NCBI GenBank assembly: GCA_003864495.1
Contig: PEDN01001396.1
Location: 1 to 64,000, forward strand
Source of the DNA: Nemopilema nomurai
Taxonomy: Eukaryota > Cnidaria > Scyphozoa > Rhizostomeae > Rhizostomatidae
Length of the DNA stretch: 64,000 nucleotides
Reading direction: 5' to 3'
The position numbers and the translations under genes are program-made. The notes beneath the pieces are model-generated. The model saw nothing but the letters and a program-made list of their open reading frames with translations, was not told the origin of the DNA and ran no database searches. Shown here piece after piece: positions 48,701 through 61,405 of this stretch (positions are counted from its first letter, which is position 1; every line of letters begins with the position of its first letter).

Positions 48701-51700
48701 AACGTCCTTTACACTATCAATCGCCCAAAACACAAGAATTTGACGTCACTGAGTTATCATCAAAAGTTGCATAATAAACACATGTGCTTACCAAAATTTT
48801 CCCATTTATAACGTGTGCCAACGGAAGCAAGTTATACACTTCAGTAAACAACTCGCCCATACCAGATGAATACCTGATTTGAGTGTTAAGGACATCTCTA
48901 TAGAGGCACGTGGCACAAGGCAGTCCCATGTGGTGGATGATATTTAAAGCATATTTATAAACCTTGCTTACAAGAGGTTCCAGAGGTGAAAAACGTTCAG
49001 AGATAATCGTCATTCGATTGCAGATGTGCACAGGTGTAGGCCCACTAACTCGGAACCCTTTGACAAAGTACAATTAAAGGCTTGGATTTTTTGATGCTTT
49101 AGGGAAAAGATAAACCATTTGCATCTGCGCTTTCTAGTGTACCTAAACATATCAAGTGCGATTTTTTATGCTTCGTGGGATAATCAAAGCACCCAGATGA
49201 CAACCGATTCCTGATTAATCACAACACATTAATCAGAGACGTAACCAAAATCATCTGCTTATTTCTTTGGCTGTTGTCAGTAAACAACACTCTATAATAA
49301 ACAGTGTCCTATCCTATTCAATTTACTGCCGTTTGCTATGCACAGTAATCACTTCAAGAGGATTTTAATAGAATATATAGCTGTTGTTGATTGGTCAATT
49401 AGGGGCCAATCAATGGCATCATCCTCTCCTTCGAATCGCACTTTCACTTTTTAACACCCCTATTCAAGTGTTATGAATAGGCCTTTGGTGAGTCATCTTC
49501 GAATTTGGTCAACAGCGAGTGGCCTGTTTGGGTATTATTTTGTTGCAAAAGGCAAACAAGGATACTTTGACTTGACTTCGCCTTCAAAGCCATACATCTG
49601 ATTCATCGTCGAGCTTTCGTGGTTACCTGTTAACATAATTATGCATAGCAACAACATCATAACTTCAGACCACAAAAATAAAAATTAAAGAGTTCTTTTG
49701 TGTAAACCGATGGCCGCATTCAACCCACATAACTGTTTATTCGAAAATTTGAATCACTATGGAAAATTACATCTGGTTCTTTCAAGGATGTTTAAAGAGG
49801 GGTTTTTTGCAGGGAATACCCCTAGAACATTATATAAAGATTCCATATTCAACTAGAAACCCGCAATACTGCGCTCGAACAGTCCTACAGAAGACATAGG
49901 ATTAGAAGATGAAACATCCATAAGTCATTCAGGGGAAATGAGGCATTTTTAGCAAACAACAAATATACACAAGTAATTAATCGTAAAACGTTGATTACCA
50001 ATAACTATATCACAAGCAGAAGCCATGAAGTGATTTGAAAATTTTACGTCAGCTCCGAAATCGTTTTTGTTTAGTTTAAGCAAAAGGAATCTCTGTTTAA
50101 TTGCTAATTAGGCTTTGGGCTCCTCCTTGAAAAGGTACTCACTAAACACACTTAAAAATCGAAAGTTGACTGCGGCCATTTTCTTCCTTAGATATGATTA
50201 TTAGTTCTGTCAAGAACCCTAAGCATTAATGCTCTTACAATACCCTATGCAAGGTGTATGTAGAAGAGGTCCAAAGAAGCAATTAAGCAAAGAACTTCTG
50301 GTGTTGATGATAACAAATTATTTTGTAGGAGAGGATATCCTTATAAATAGTTTTTTAAAAGATATACAGCTTTGTAAAATTGGAAGCCAACGCATACCAA
50401 CGTACCTAGCATGCAGCATTAGTAGGGAAACAAAACAGCAAAATACGTACCTCTGGCCATAAAAAAGTAATCCGGATATAGTAGTTTGAATCCGAACAAC
50501 GTTAAAATAACTTCTACAGAAAAAGAGCCACGGTCGACAAAATCACCATTGAAAAGCTGTCGAAAATCAGTTAAGGCGAATGGATTGATATGTGCAACAC
50601 AAAACAACTACTGGACTGAAAAATTCTGTTTTTAGATCACAACATCAATGTCACAAAACATTGTTTGGCGTCATTCTGGATCACGCTACTAACTTATCAT
50701 TGGTACATGTGCTCGTGGAACACTGTTTAAAAGCAGTCCAATTGTATCCTGAATATTTGGTAAACAAATTGTATACTATAGTCAAACAGAGAATTTGAGA
50801 AATGTTGATTTATTATAAACTTGGTGCCAATTGATGCCAAATGAAAAGTTGAAAAAAAGCTATATCAACAATAGATGGTCCACAAAATTTATAAAGATGG
50901 AAGAAGAAAATGAGATAGATATTGCATAGAGGTAAATTGTGAACGTCAATTTGTACAAATTTAGCAACAAAGGGGAAATTCCTAGCTCCTGACTGTGTAT
51001 AATATACACACAACCTGAGATATCGTACGAGAACTTATCGATTCCTACCGAGAACTTATTTATTGAAAAATAAAGGATACATAAGGATTCTCTTTTGATG
51101 GAATGCCATTCATATCGAAAATGTTCAGCAGATCGTAGTACTGTCCATGGATGTCTCCACAAACGGTGAATTTATTCGTCTGAAACAGAAAAATACGTCG
51201 AGTTATAACTGAAATGGTTACCAGACTGTTGGGTGGTCAATTTTGGAGTTATTAAAACTGCGAAACAGGTATTGGTTTTCAAAGAAAGACTTAATTGACA
51301 GAAAGGTCTCGTTATTGTCATGATTGCGTTCCGTTAGTTAATCGTTAAGTTGATTAGCTGAAAGCGTGATTGAGATTGACAGCGCGATAGTCAATCTATT
51401 GATTCATGCGCTGGTGGGTTGATTGACTGATTGATAAAGCTGATTGATCGCCATTACCATGTTCTGTGTAGTAACGGCGTGGAGCGAATCCCAAAACGAA
51501 ATCGCCTATAGCAACCATGACCTAAAGCACCATTGTTTATTCAAGGGACTAACTTATTGGAGGCAATTGAATCCTTTCAATCGCAGCAAAGCTGAGAAAT
51601 CGACAGCGCATAAGACTAGCAGCTGAGTATTTGAAACAGGAATGTGTTAATCAAAGCCAAGGAAGGATCCTTTGTTACATTGGACAACACTCAATCGGTT

Positions 51701-54700
51701 TATTGTAAACAAGAAGCTGACTTTCAATGATGCCATTTAGTACACAAAATACCATACTTCATGCAAAGTAAAAAGTAGGTAATTAATTGCAAGTATCCAC
51801 GGCTGGTTCATCTAAATAAACTGTTAGTTAATTGAAACAGCGAGGATAGCGGTACTTCAAGTTTCGATTACAAAAGTGACTTTTCACTACATAACAAAGA
51901 ATTAGGGACAGAACTTACATCGGGTATCTCAATTTCACAAAGCGATGGAACTTTGCTGAAGTAATCTTTGATTTGCAATAATATCTAAAAAGAAAGAACT
52001 ACATATACTATAAAATGAGCAATAATATGTTGACATTTCCCAAGGAGGATGCACAGAGATCTCCAGCCTACTACAGTCTTCGACCCTTTTTGTCCCAGTA
52101 AAGAAACTGAGCATTGTTTACCACGAATTGATGAAAGAGAGGATTGAGCAGGACTCTTCAGAAGCCTGTCTAGTGTCTCAAGACTTTTTGCTGTGTATGT
52201 GGGATGCTCTTCAAGCAAGGCCTCTGTATATTGGTCCAACTTTAATCTTACTATACAAATACACATAATGCAACATCACTTGGCTATACAAAAATTGACT
52301 TGAATGCCTTCCAAATTTGCATATCAGCAACTTTTGTCATGGAGACCCTTCACACTGCTAACTTAAGTAAAACCAACTTCCTGTCGCATCGAAGTTTGAT
52401 TTTAACAAGAAAACGCAGAACAGCTATAATTCAAACTATACATACTAGGCATTTATATTCGAGAAGCTTTTTGCTATTACTCGTCCAAATATTACAACCC
52501 ATCATGTCTAACTATTTTGAGTCAAAATTTGCCAATATTGAAGTCATCAAAGACAAATAGCTCTATGAGTTGACAACTCACAGATAATTAAATCATGACC
52601 TTTATGTTAAGCCGGAGAGAGAAAGCCGTTTAGCCTTAGCACGGAGCTTAAACTTCTTAAAAGCCGAAGAATTCTGATGATTTTTTTCATGAAAATCTGA
52701 GTTGTTGACTACTTTCTGGCATGTTTTCAAATCGGATCTCTCAGAGGTAGAAAATGACGTCAGAGGGCCTGTGTATCAACCTGTTTATTGTGTTATCCTT
52801 TTTAACGCCATTTAACCCTCTCACCTTTTCAGTCCCGTAAATTCATGTCAAGAGAAATAATTATAATTTTTCTGGCCGATAAAATATATCATATTAAACT
52901 TCTTTGATGATGAAAATTAGTAGGAAGTTACGAAGTTGGACAAAATAAGGGAAAACACTGATGGATATCATTGAAAAAACAAAACTGGTGCTGCAAACAA
53001 AGAAAAGCTGGAGATTCTTTCAAAACGACGCATTTGTCTAGCTATGATTCTTGGCAACAATTTAACTTCTTTTTCTGAAAACGAACACCTTTTAATCTGA
53101 AACACGAATTTGTCAGCCTTGGGAAGAATTGTACTCCTTTCCTCTTTCAAGATCGTTTTCAAAATCCAGACTTCAAAAATATGTAAACCAGAGACTGATT
53201 TCGTTTTGGCTTTATCAGAACGAGGCAGGCTAAAACGAATGTTGAGGGACCAGAATAGCTTTAAGCAAAATACCATCACTAAAAAAGAAGTAAGAGATCT
53301 TTTGTAGATTAGATAAAAAAAGGCGAGCATTTTGCAAAGCATACCTCGTATGCGTATTTCTTATGCAATTTCTTTTGACTCTTGAGAAATGGTAGTAACT
53401 CCTTCATGAAATCTTCTGTAACAAGCTTTCCATCTTTTAGTGCAGGGCCGGTATAATCTGATTCTATGACTGTAATTCAACAATCAAAGCTTGGTATTAA
53501 ATATAGTCGCCCAGAAATTAAGCCAAAACAAGACTGAAATCTCAAGCATGTGGCGAAATAAAAATCCCATTTCAAAGTAAATCAATTTGTTTAAGAAAGG
53601 AAAAAAGGAAAGTTCAAGTTCAGTTTCTGATGCAACCAGCTCTCTACTAAGGAGGATCTGTCACTGAAGACAGAAGATAACAAAACTAAGTATGTTAGTC
53701 GTTTGGTTTTAATTATAATCAACAATATTAGTCAGCTGGCTTATTTGAAAACCTCTTCTATCCTTAAATGTTCGCTCCGTATCTGTCCATTTGACTCATC
53801 TCAAAACAAATGGTCATCAAAGAGCGACAAAAGCATTGATCTAGGAAGCTCAAGTGTGTATTTGCTATTTCTTACAGCAAACTCCGTCTAAAACTTCCAA
53901 AGTCCTTAATTTAAAAAGAGCAGTATTCAAAGATTGGGCAGCAGTTTTTCAACAAAACAGTGATGACATAAATGACTTGATTTACCAGAGACAACTCCTG
54001 CAAACTAGTGTCAAACATACTGCGGATCAAAGTAGGGAACATGTCATATATAACTGCTTACTCTACTGAAAACGACAGAACCATTGGAACGAATTTCAAA
54101 TAACATAATCAAAAATTTAAAAGGGTAATCTAGCACTTCCAACTGATAGAACTGACTGAAATCTTATGATACCTGAAACCAGAAATAGATACTCACCCAT
54201 TGCATCTATATTCAATGTTTCGCAGATCGATTTTGTTTTACTTTCGACTGCAATAGCCCTGGCAAATGCCTGCTCTTGGACAACCTTTTTGCACTGAGTG
54301 TACTTTGCTTGGGCATCTTTGTCATTTGGTCGCACCTTTGCAACCTACGAAAGTTAAGCAGGCACTGGTATACAAGAAACAATGAACTAAAACTTACTGA
54401 GGTACATACTGATATCCTGGAAAACTTTAAAAGCAAATGAATTTCTGTAAACATTTAAACATACTTCTGAATGGGAAAAAATTCAAAATGTATCAAAAAG
54501 TTTTAGAGTTATTAAAAACGAAACTAAGTGCATGTGCAAGAAAGGCTTATGCAATAAAACTTGGATTTAAAATTTGACAAAGTACATTTTAGTCAGAAAT
54601 ACTTATATTGTACCAACTGCCAAAAACATAAAATAACAGATACAACCAACTTGACCTGAGAATATCATAAAATGAAAACCACAATGAAAAACAGTAAGCT

Positions 54701-57456
54701 TGATATTCTTTGCAATGAAAATATTGTGCAAAATAAAGAGTTGTTACAATAACATTCTTTGGGAGTTGGTAAATATTTATAGAACAGAAATATTGAAAAC
54801 AACAAACATATTTGGCCTTTTTCATTACAATTGTGAACACTGATGTACTAATATCAGCTTCATGTACATTTGAATGTGTGTACAATTAAATGTCTTGCAT
54901 AAAACATACATACTGCTTCATAATCCTTTAGACTTTGCTTAAATTTGCCAAGAGCCATATTTGCGCTTGCTCTTCTATAATAGCCCTGCAATGGTGCCCT
55001 CAAAAGTTTACTTTTACATATAAGGAACAGGACCAAATACTTTTAACTGGTCTTTCATGAGTCCTGGAGCAAATTCTTGTAATTTCTGCAAAATTCCTGA
55101 TTCAAAGTTGGAAAAATACAGATTGATTAAACTCTCACATTCTGCAGCAGTTCTGCCAATGAGCTATCACTTATTATAAATATGATCAAGCAATACATAA
55201 GACTGCTTTTTAACATGCATACAGAGATTTTGAAATACCATACCTTCCAGAGAAGAAAGCACAAAATAGCAGCATTACAAGAGCTTGATTGGTTGGACAA
55301 TAAAAGAAGGTTGAAGCAGAAAAAATTGTTCACTTGTGTAGTATTAACTTTGTGGCCACAAAAAGAAAGAGCTGCAACATTAATATTCATCTATATTAAC
55401 CATTGGATTCCAGAAGAAAAAATAAACATAAATGATATTGTGATATTCCTATCCAACAATTTAGCTAGAAATAAAATGTTAGACAGTTACCTTCACATAT
55501 TTTCTATCAACCTCAATACTTTTGTTCCCATCACTCAAAGCCAATCCAAAGCATTCTAATTTAAAATGGCAGATGCTCCTATTTCCATAATACGCAGCAA
55601 CAAAAGGATTCTTTTCAATTGCAGCTGAGTATTTCCCCACTGCTTTGTCATATTTTCCATCTAAAGATATAAATTAAACTTTGCAGTTAGAATTTATAAA
55701 GCTCATAGATACTTTGCATGTAAAGTGCAAAATAGAATGTATTTTCCCTTAAACAGTATAAATAAATCAGTTCATATATTCTTTGGATTCAGTATCATCA
55801 ATCTGTCTTATTGCTGACAAGTCATAAAAAATAGCAAACAGTCATTTCAAAGAAAAATCAGAAAATCTCGCTTTGCACTCTACTTGATAACTTAATATTT
55901 CTGCAACAAATGGAGAATTAAACATCAAACAAAAACAACAAAAAATCAACTATTTTCAATGTATTTCATTTTTGGGGTACAACCTAGATACTTGTACTTT
56001 ACCTTATCTCTTTATAAATAAACATGATTGGCTAATACTATTATTGATCTAATTGTTCTTTTTACCTGTGAGATAACCATCATGCCTATTATAAAGAAAT
56101 ATTTCCCAGCCTTTCAAGTTGTATACCAAGTATTTAATGGGTTTTAAATGCTTGCGCATTATGCAAAGGAAAGCTAGTTTAGTTTGCTATGTTGTATACA
56201 AATGGCATTTGGTACATAAAGCATGTTCCTCTTAGATTTCACGGAAAAGTAATGTGTGGTTAACATCAACATTAACATGGATTGTGCTATGCAAAGAAAC
56301 TATTTTTAGGTTTTATTAAATTTCCATCCATTCTCAATTGTTTGCCTGATATTGACAAAAAATTATTGAATGTCTTCCTAAACTATTAATTAAAAGGAAG
56401 GTCAAGCCCAAAGCAATAACAGCATCTAGACAATTTTCAATCAGCTCACCCACATTAACACCATATTCAAATTACATACATCAGGACCAATCAACTATAC
56501 TATATAAACTATCTTGAATCAACATCTCAAGAAAATTTTTTTATCTTTACAAAGTTGACTGTATCATTTAGGTTTTCATGCATGCTCTAGAAAAAATTAA
56601 AATGTAATGAAAAACAGCAACACATTTTTTGTGTCATTAATATTAGTAGGTATTGGAGTCCTTTAAAGAATTTTACAAGAATTTTAGGGCAGTTTTAATT
56701 GCATTCCTATATTATGTAGCATATTTTGTAAATGATCCATGCCAGTTAACCACATTTCATAATATTCTCTTCTGTGCTAGGAGTTTGCAATCAATGTTTA
56801 TAAGATTGTTCTCTTTTCAATGTAAACAGCATATCTCCGAATCAAACTTACTTTGACAGTAAAATTCACATCAGCAATGTTAAAAGCTCTACAGCTCAAG
56901 TTAAGAATATTGATAATTGTGTTCTAGAAGTTTGAAAATATCTGAGATGTTGCCTGACAATTGTAACAGTCTAAGGAAATTTTCTGATGTTATAAGGTCA
57001 ACCCTTTTCTTCTTTGCAAGGAGTCTAGCTAAGGTTAGCATGAAGCTGAACTAACTATTACTATGTTTCTAAATTCCTCTTGATATTCAAATGTTGTAGT
57101 TTTAGTTCTAAACTTTCCCGCCAAAGTTATTATGGCAGGCGCAATACGGTTGTAGACGGTGGAAGACATTAAAAGAATTTAAAACTTAATGGCTGCACCA
57201 AATTTTTCGCACTTCTCGACACCTTATGAATTAGCGGTGCAGTATTGTTGAGCGAAAAAAGCGTATTTCATCCCGAAAGACGCGATACAGTAATGGCCTC
57301 GACTTGGAAGTTATTAAACCACCGACCTTTGAAAAGCTGATTCGCTTCATTCTTGATCTTTTCTGCTTCTTGCTTAGCTTCTTCTGAAATGTCATCAATA
57401 GAAAGGGGCTGCTGCATTTCTGGCTGACCGTCTTCTACTTCGGCGTTGGCAGGCAT
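45706..57456 (-). CDS. PPP5C: Serine/threonine protein phosphatase 5 (TPR phosphatase)
   Basis: Hsp90-associated PPP-family phosphatase with an autoinhibitory TPR domain. Sixteen exons join in phase throughout, giving 503 aa (human 499): 57327-57456, 55491-55660, 54914-54985, 54197-54344, 53345-53469, 51919-51984, 51081-51179, 50451-50556, 49566-49626, 48792-48873, 48261-48348, 47817-47857, 46795-46879, 46476-46569, 45941-46019, 45706-45771. TPR helices occupy about residues 30-150 ([23 protein letters not shown]). Catalytic motifs: [10 protein letters not shown] at about 244-253, NGDFVDRG at 273-280, GNHES at 306-310, HGG at about 356, RSHEV at about 429, [15 protein letters not shown] at about 449-463. 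The end, [20 protein letters not shown], matches the conserved C-terminal helix that contacts the TPRs. Nothing needed for metal binding or catalysis is missing. Start is the ATG at 57456. A heat-shock element lies upstream. Confidence 0.95.
46112..46410 (-). mobile_element. tRNA-SINE-like element ending in an 11-bp tandem repeat
   Basis: On the minus strand, GGGTCCGTGATTCGAGTCCC near 46360-46380 resembles a tRNA T-arm with an RNA polymerase III B-box (GATTCGAGTCC). The body runs to lower coordinates and ends in about four AGTAATACAAG units (plus-strand reading, 46112-46160), as SINE tails often do. An A-box was not convincingly located. It lies wholly inside a PPP5C intron. Confidence 0.35.
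47718..47794. repeat. (GATT/GACT) tetranucleotide repeat
   Basis: Interspersed GATT and GACT tetramers, starting 23 bp past the donor of the short PPP5C exon 47817-47857. A more degenerate array of the same words recurs at about 51342-51446 in another PPP5C intron. Confidence 0.75.
55661..57326. other. First intron of PPP5C
   Basis: The largest PPP5C intron, 1.67 kb, AT-rich. The flanking exons join in phase 1 with continuous TPR sequence, so no exon is missing. A TTTCCCGCC word near 57114 resembles an E2F site but may be chance. Confidence 0.5.
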
Positions 57457-57868
57457 TTCAGGGCAACCCTTCGTTCCAACTCAGGATGATCTTCGACTAC
57501 CGAAATGCACGCGGAAGGCCGATGGCCTCGTAATCAACAAAACTTCACAGATTCTTGCCTGAACCTTTCTAAATGGGTGGCAAGAAATATCAAATCAGAG
57601 TACTGATTAAAATCAAACAAAAAAATGCTCGTGAGAAAAAAATTACCTTGGTTGCCGCTGACAGCGTTATTTTTTTTAAGAAGGTGAAACCTAGATTTAC
57701 TGTTGAGATATGGTATACTCACAATAAACTTGTAAGATTCTTTTCAAGCTTCCTACCAATTGGCATAGGGGAGCTGAAAATTGCCTGCCCAATGAAGACT
57801 AAAAAAATAGTATTTCTATGGAACACAAACAACAGAAGGCTCTACATTACTTTTTTGTCTTTCAAACT

Positions 57869-57945
57869 TTCAAGAAACTCATACTCATATAAATTTCCCA
57901 AAACTCAATGCCTGATAATTTCAAGAAACTTCCAGTCTTCAAGAA
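57869..57945. promoter_or_regulatory. Heat-shock element cluster upstream of PPP5C
   Basis: TTCAAGAAACTTC at 57920-57932 is a perfect three-unit heat-shock element (TTCnnGAAnnTTC). Two more TTCnnGAA pairs occur at 57938-57945 and 57869-57876. They lie 413-489 bp upstream of the PPP5C start codon. Binding by HSF1 is inferred from the consensus, not shown. Confidence 0.5.
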
Positions 57946-60900
57946 ACTCACATTCTAAGTTTCCTAAAAAAGATTTTGGTATATAAAAAAACCATAGGAT
58001 TCTTGCTTTGCCCGAACTCATTTTGAATGTTTTTGCGAAATATATCCGACCCAAATTCGCTTTTTTTCAACTGGAGATGGGGGGTGTAGGGGTGTAGGGG
58101 CTCGACGCCTCCTTCTGCCCACAATCTTTTACGCCTATGTTCCTAAATTATTGAAGATGTGTTCAACATATTCAGTAATGCGGTCAATTCAATAAAATGT
58201 ATTTAAAAAGTTCACTAACGGTGCTGAAGATTATGAAAAAAATGGAGTTACTTTCATAAAACTTTAATAGAAGTGTAGGGCCCACTCACTCTTCGAAAGG
58301 ATCACCCTCTTATCTAGGCAACTCTTAAAAAAGTGATATTAATGGTTCACCAAAAATGCTGGATCGTCTTTTAAGGTCTTGCCCATGAAGCATGGTACTA
58401 GATTACTGGAGGTGTTCAAAACTATGCTAGTGTAGTGCATGTTAAGTTCTTATCAAGATGGTTACGTTAATCACTAAAGGAAACCAAAAGGATTGAAACG
58501 CAAAAGCAAGATTGTGTGAAGAGGGATTTATATTATCAGGATCATAAGAAATTCAGTATATTTAAACATGTGTTTCGAAAAATCAACAGGAAAGAGATAA
58601 GCTGGAAGATCTGTGGAATTCAAACACGTGATAAAAACAAAACTAAAACAAAAGACCAAAACAGATTAATGTTTTGAAGTTGGTTTGGCCAGGCAAAACA
58701 TTTTGGAACTACTTCACCAAAGGGGGTGACAAGGGGAACGCACAGCCGTCGTTACATTCAGAGCTGGCAGGGAATTTATATCACTGTCATCAAAACATTT
58801 TGTTTTTTTGTGCGCCAAAATCAACAAGCATAGCAATTTTCATATGAACTTTCAAGCTAACCTAAGTAGAGGGAAACAATCGAAAAGCATTATTTTGCCT
58901 CACAATTCTTTTCGATTTCTCTGCTGTAAATCATGGCATCGTGATGGAAAACCAGGAAATCATTTGTAGAGCCTTATTAATTGAGCAGTGTTGGGACTCG
59001 CTTTAGGCTCTTGGGGAGTTTTTTTTGCAAATAAATTTCTTAAAACAGGGAAATAACTTTTGCAAAATAACTTGAAGCGCTTCTTAGAAAGGCAACATCA
59101 CTTTTTTAGATGCTTCAGTGTAGTCTTTTCAAACTTCAACTTATTCTTCCTGCATAATGCCTTTCAGCCCATAGTCAGACAGATTCATGAAATTTATTAG
59201 TCAAAATGTATGCGAACTCTTTACAGGATCATTTCATTTGTCTGTCCTATTTGGTGACCGTTTAATAAACAGGATTTTTATTAAAAGTAGGTGTAATGAA
59301 AAATAAATGTTTATTTAAAAAGTAAATTCTCGGAAGCTGTGCTTTCGACCGTGTGTACACTTATTTCCACCGGAACACTTTTTAAATGATGGGAAATTAC
59401 TTTGAAACAAATAAACTTGAAGCTTCATTTTTGTTGTTATGCCCAAGGAGATAACTTGCCACAATGACAAACTAACCTTTCAAAAATGTCGAAACTTCAC
59501 TTTTGTGACTTTTTAATACACACATTTTCAGTGTATGGCCCAAAATGGAAGCAAACTGTGCCAACATTCCTCCATGTTCACCATTACTTCGGCCCAAGTT
59601 GGAATGGCCAAGACAAACCATTCGATTTATGTAGTATTGAAAGTTTTGCTGAATATTCTGAAAATTTTTCGACATTAATTAATACGTTAAAACTTGCCAG
59701 ATTTTGATTTTGTACTTTTGCCTGCCTTTTGATTAAAGCGTTCGAAATTAGATGACAGGGAAGATTTCAACCCGCTGTGATCACAAGCGAGGCAAACAAA
59801 AATTAATTACCTGATTGCACAGTGCACCTGCCTTGAAAAAAATCAAAACATAGCCAATTAAAACAAAGTCGAGATATGGAGGACTAAATGCGCTTGAAAA
59901 TCAAGATTTAAATGTTCTTCTTTAATTCTCTAACCATAGCTAGGTAATGCATGCATATTATATTAGTTAGGTAAAACAACTTATGGCCTATTGTGCGAGT
60001 TGTGCAAATAATATTCAGTGGGTTGATTTCTAAGGGGCAAAGAAAACTGAGCCCCTATGTTAAAGTAAATATGTTGTTTACTTTCTTCTGTAGACCTTTC
60101 TAAATGCAAGGAGAATCTCAGTGTCCATTGTGCCCTTTATACCCATGGGTGTCCCTTTACCGCCTTGAAGATTTTAACCTAAAAATCGTTTTGTATCTAA
60201 CGTGAATGCTATAAGAGAGCTGCATCTGTCCTTTGTTTTTATGAGGCGCAAAATATCGCGAAGGGAGGTGGCTACCCTAGTGATTTTAACTTACGGAAAA
60301 GGATGAATGACAGGCCGGTTAATAAGCATCTAAAATTGCTATGTCATTATTTCTAATTACAAAGCATTTCATTTTTGCATTTTCTCATTTAAAACATTGA
60401 AGCAAAGCACATTAGAATATTTTTAAAAGTACCATATATAAATCGAAATCGAATTCTTTTCAATTTGAAATTTGATTGAACAAATTACTTATGCTCGAAC
60501 AAATAACCAGTTGGATTGCCTTGGTTGTAGCAAAATTAGCATAATATGCAATAACAATAGGCTTCAGTTCATAAATCAAGCTATTGGTATCATCTCATAC
60601 TTGCATTTGAAAACTCGCTCATTCACTTAAATTGTTTAAAAACCTCTTTAGAAGTTAACTACCTTGCGTGGGCTCAATTCACATTGGGTGGAGTATTGTG
60701 GCTATGACACCAAGTTCTCTAATTTTCTAATATTCTAACAAGACATTTTGCAAAAATGTTGCAAAAAGAGATACAGGTGAAATATTGATCATATGACAGT
60801 TTAGGGTAAAATCGTATCATATCACTCATTCATTTTCATTGACCTCATTTGTTTATGCCTAAAATTTGTTAACGAAATGTTCTGAGTTAACATTCTTTAT

Positions 60901-61289
60901 CTCGTTATTATCTTAATTGGATGTGCTTTCAAAAATCGCTAAGAAAATCAAGGATTTTAGTTGTTAAATACGCTTATCCATTTGGTTTTGAAAACAAAGG
61001 TCCTAACTGTTTCATAAAGTCTTTTCCAAGAATTTATCTTGAGTGGAAAATGCGAAAAAATAAATCTCCTTCTGATAATCAAAAGTGTTGCATGAAATTT
61101 CACTTTATTTCGTTTACTATTTGCTAAATTAATGATGTTTTGGGTTGAAACCCTACTCATTGTATGAACGGAGGGCGTTATGGCAGTTGCCAAAGAAATT
61201 TTCAATTTGCCACATGACAGCCTTCTTTCAAATGATTGGTTATCGAACAAAGACACGGAAACAATTGACAGGAAAACAATCAATAGCCA

Positions 61290-61295
61290 CACGTG
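61290..61295. promoter_or_regulatory. CACGTG E-box upstream of MAX
   Basis: Canonical Myc/Max-type E-box 111 bp before the MAX start codon. A second CACGTG is at 61768-61773 in the second intron, 24 bp before the bHLH exon. Autoregulation is inference. Confidence 0.5.
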
Positions 61296-61405
61296 CGCTA
61301 TGATAGCGGTATTAGGCAAGTTGCTACTTGCTGCTTCGGACGGCGGAAGACGATAAACTGCGAGTCACAGAGAGAGAGGACTAGATTTCAAACAAGTGTT
61401 ACAAA

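Larger units (their letters stand above)
57457..61405. other. Divergent region between PPP5C and MAX
   Basis: 3.9 kb between two divergent start codons, holding both promoters. It contains the heat-shock-element cluster on the PPP5C side and an E-box on the MAX side. A G-rich and C-rich dispersed-repeat end lies near 58075-58140. No gene was recognised; the open frame at 57573-57986 is AT-rich and repetitive. Confidence 0.45.

Noticed and set aside
57573..57986. 137-codon plus-strand open frame upstream of PPP5C
   Set aside because: AT-rich and repetitive (repeated TTTCAAGAAACTC words), no domain; better read as promoter DNA with heat-shock elements.
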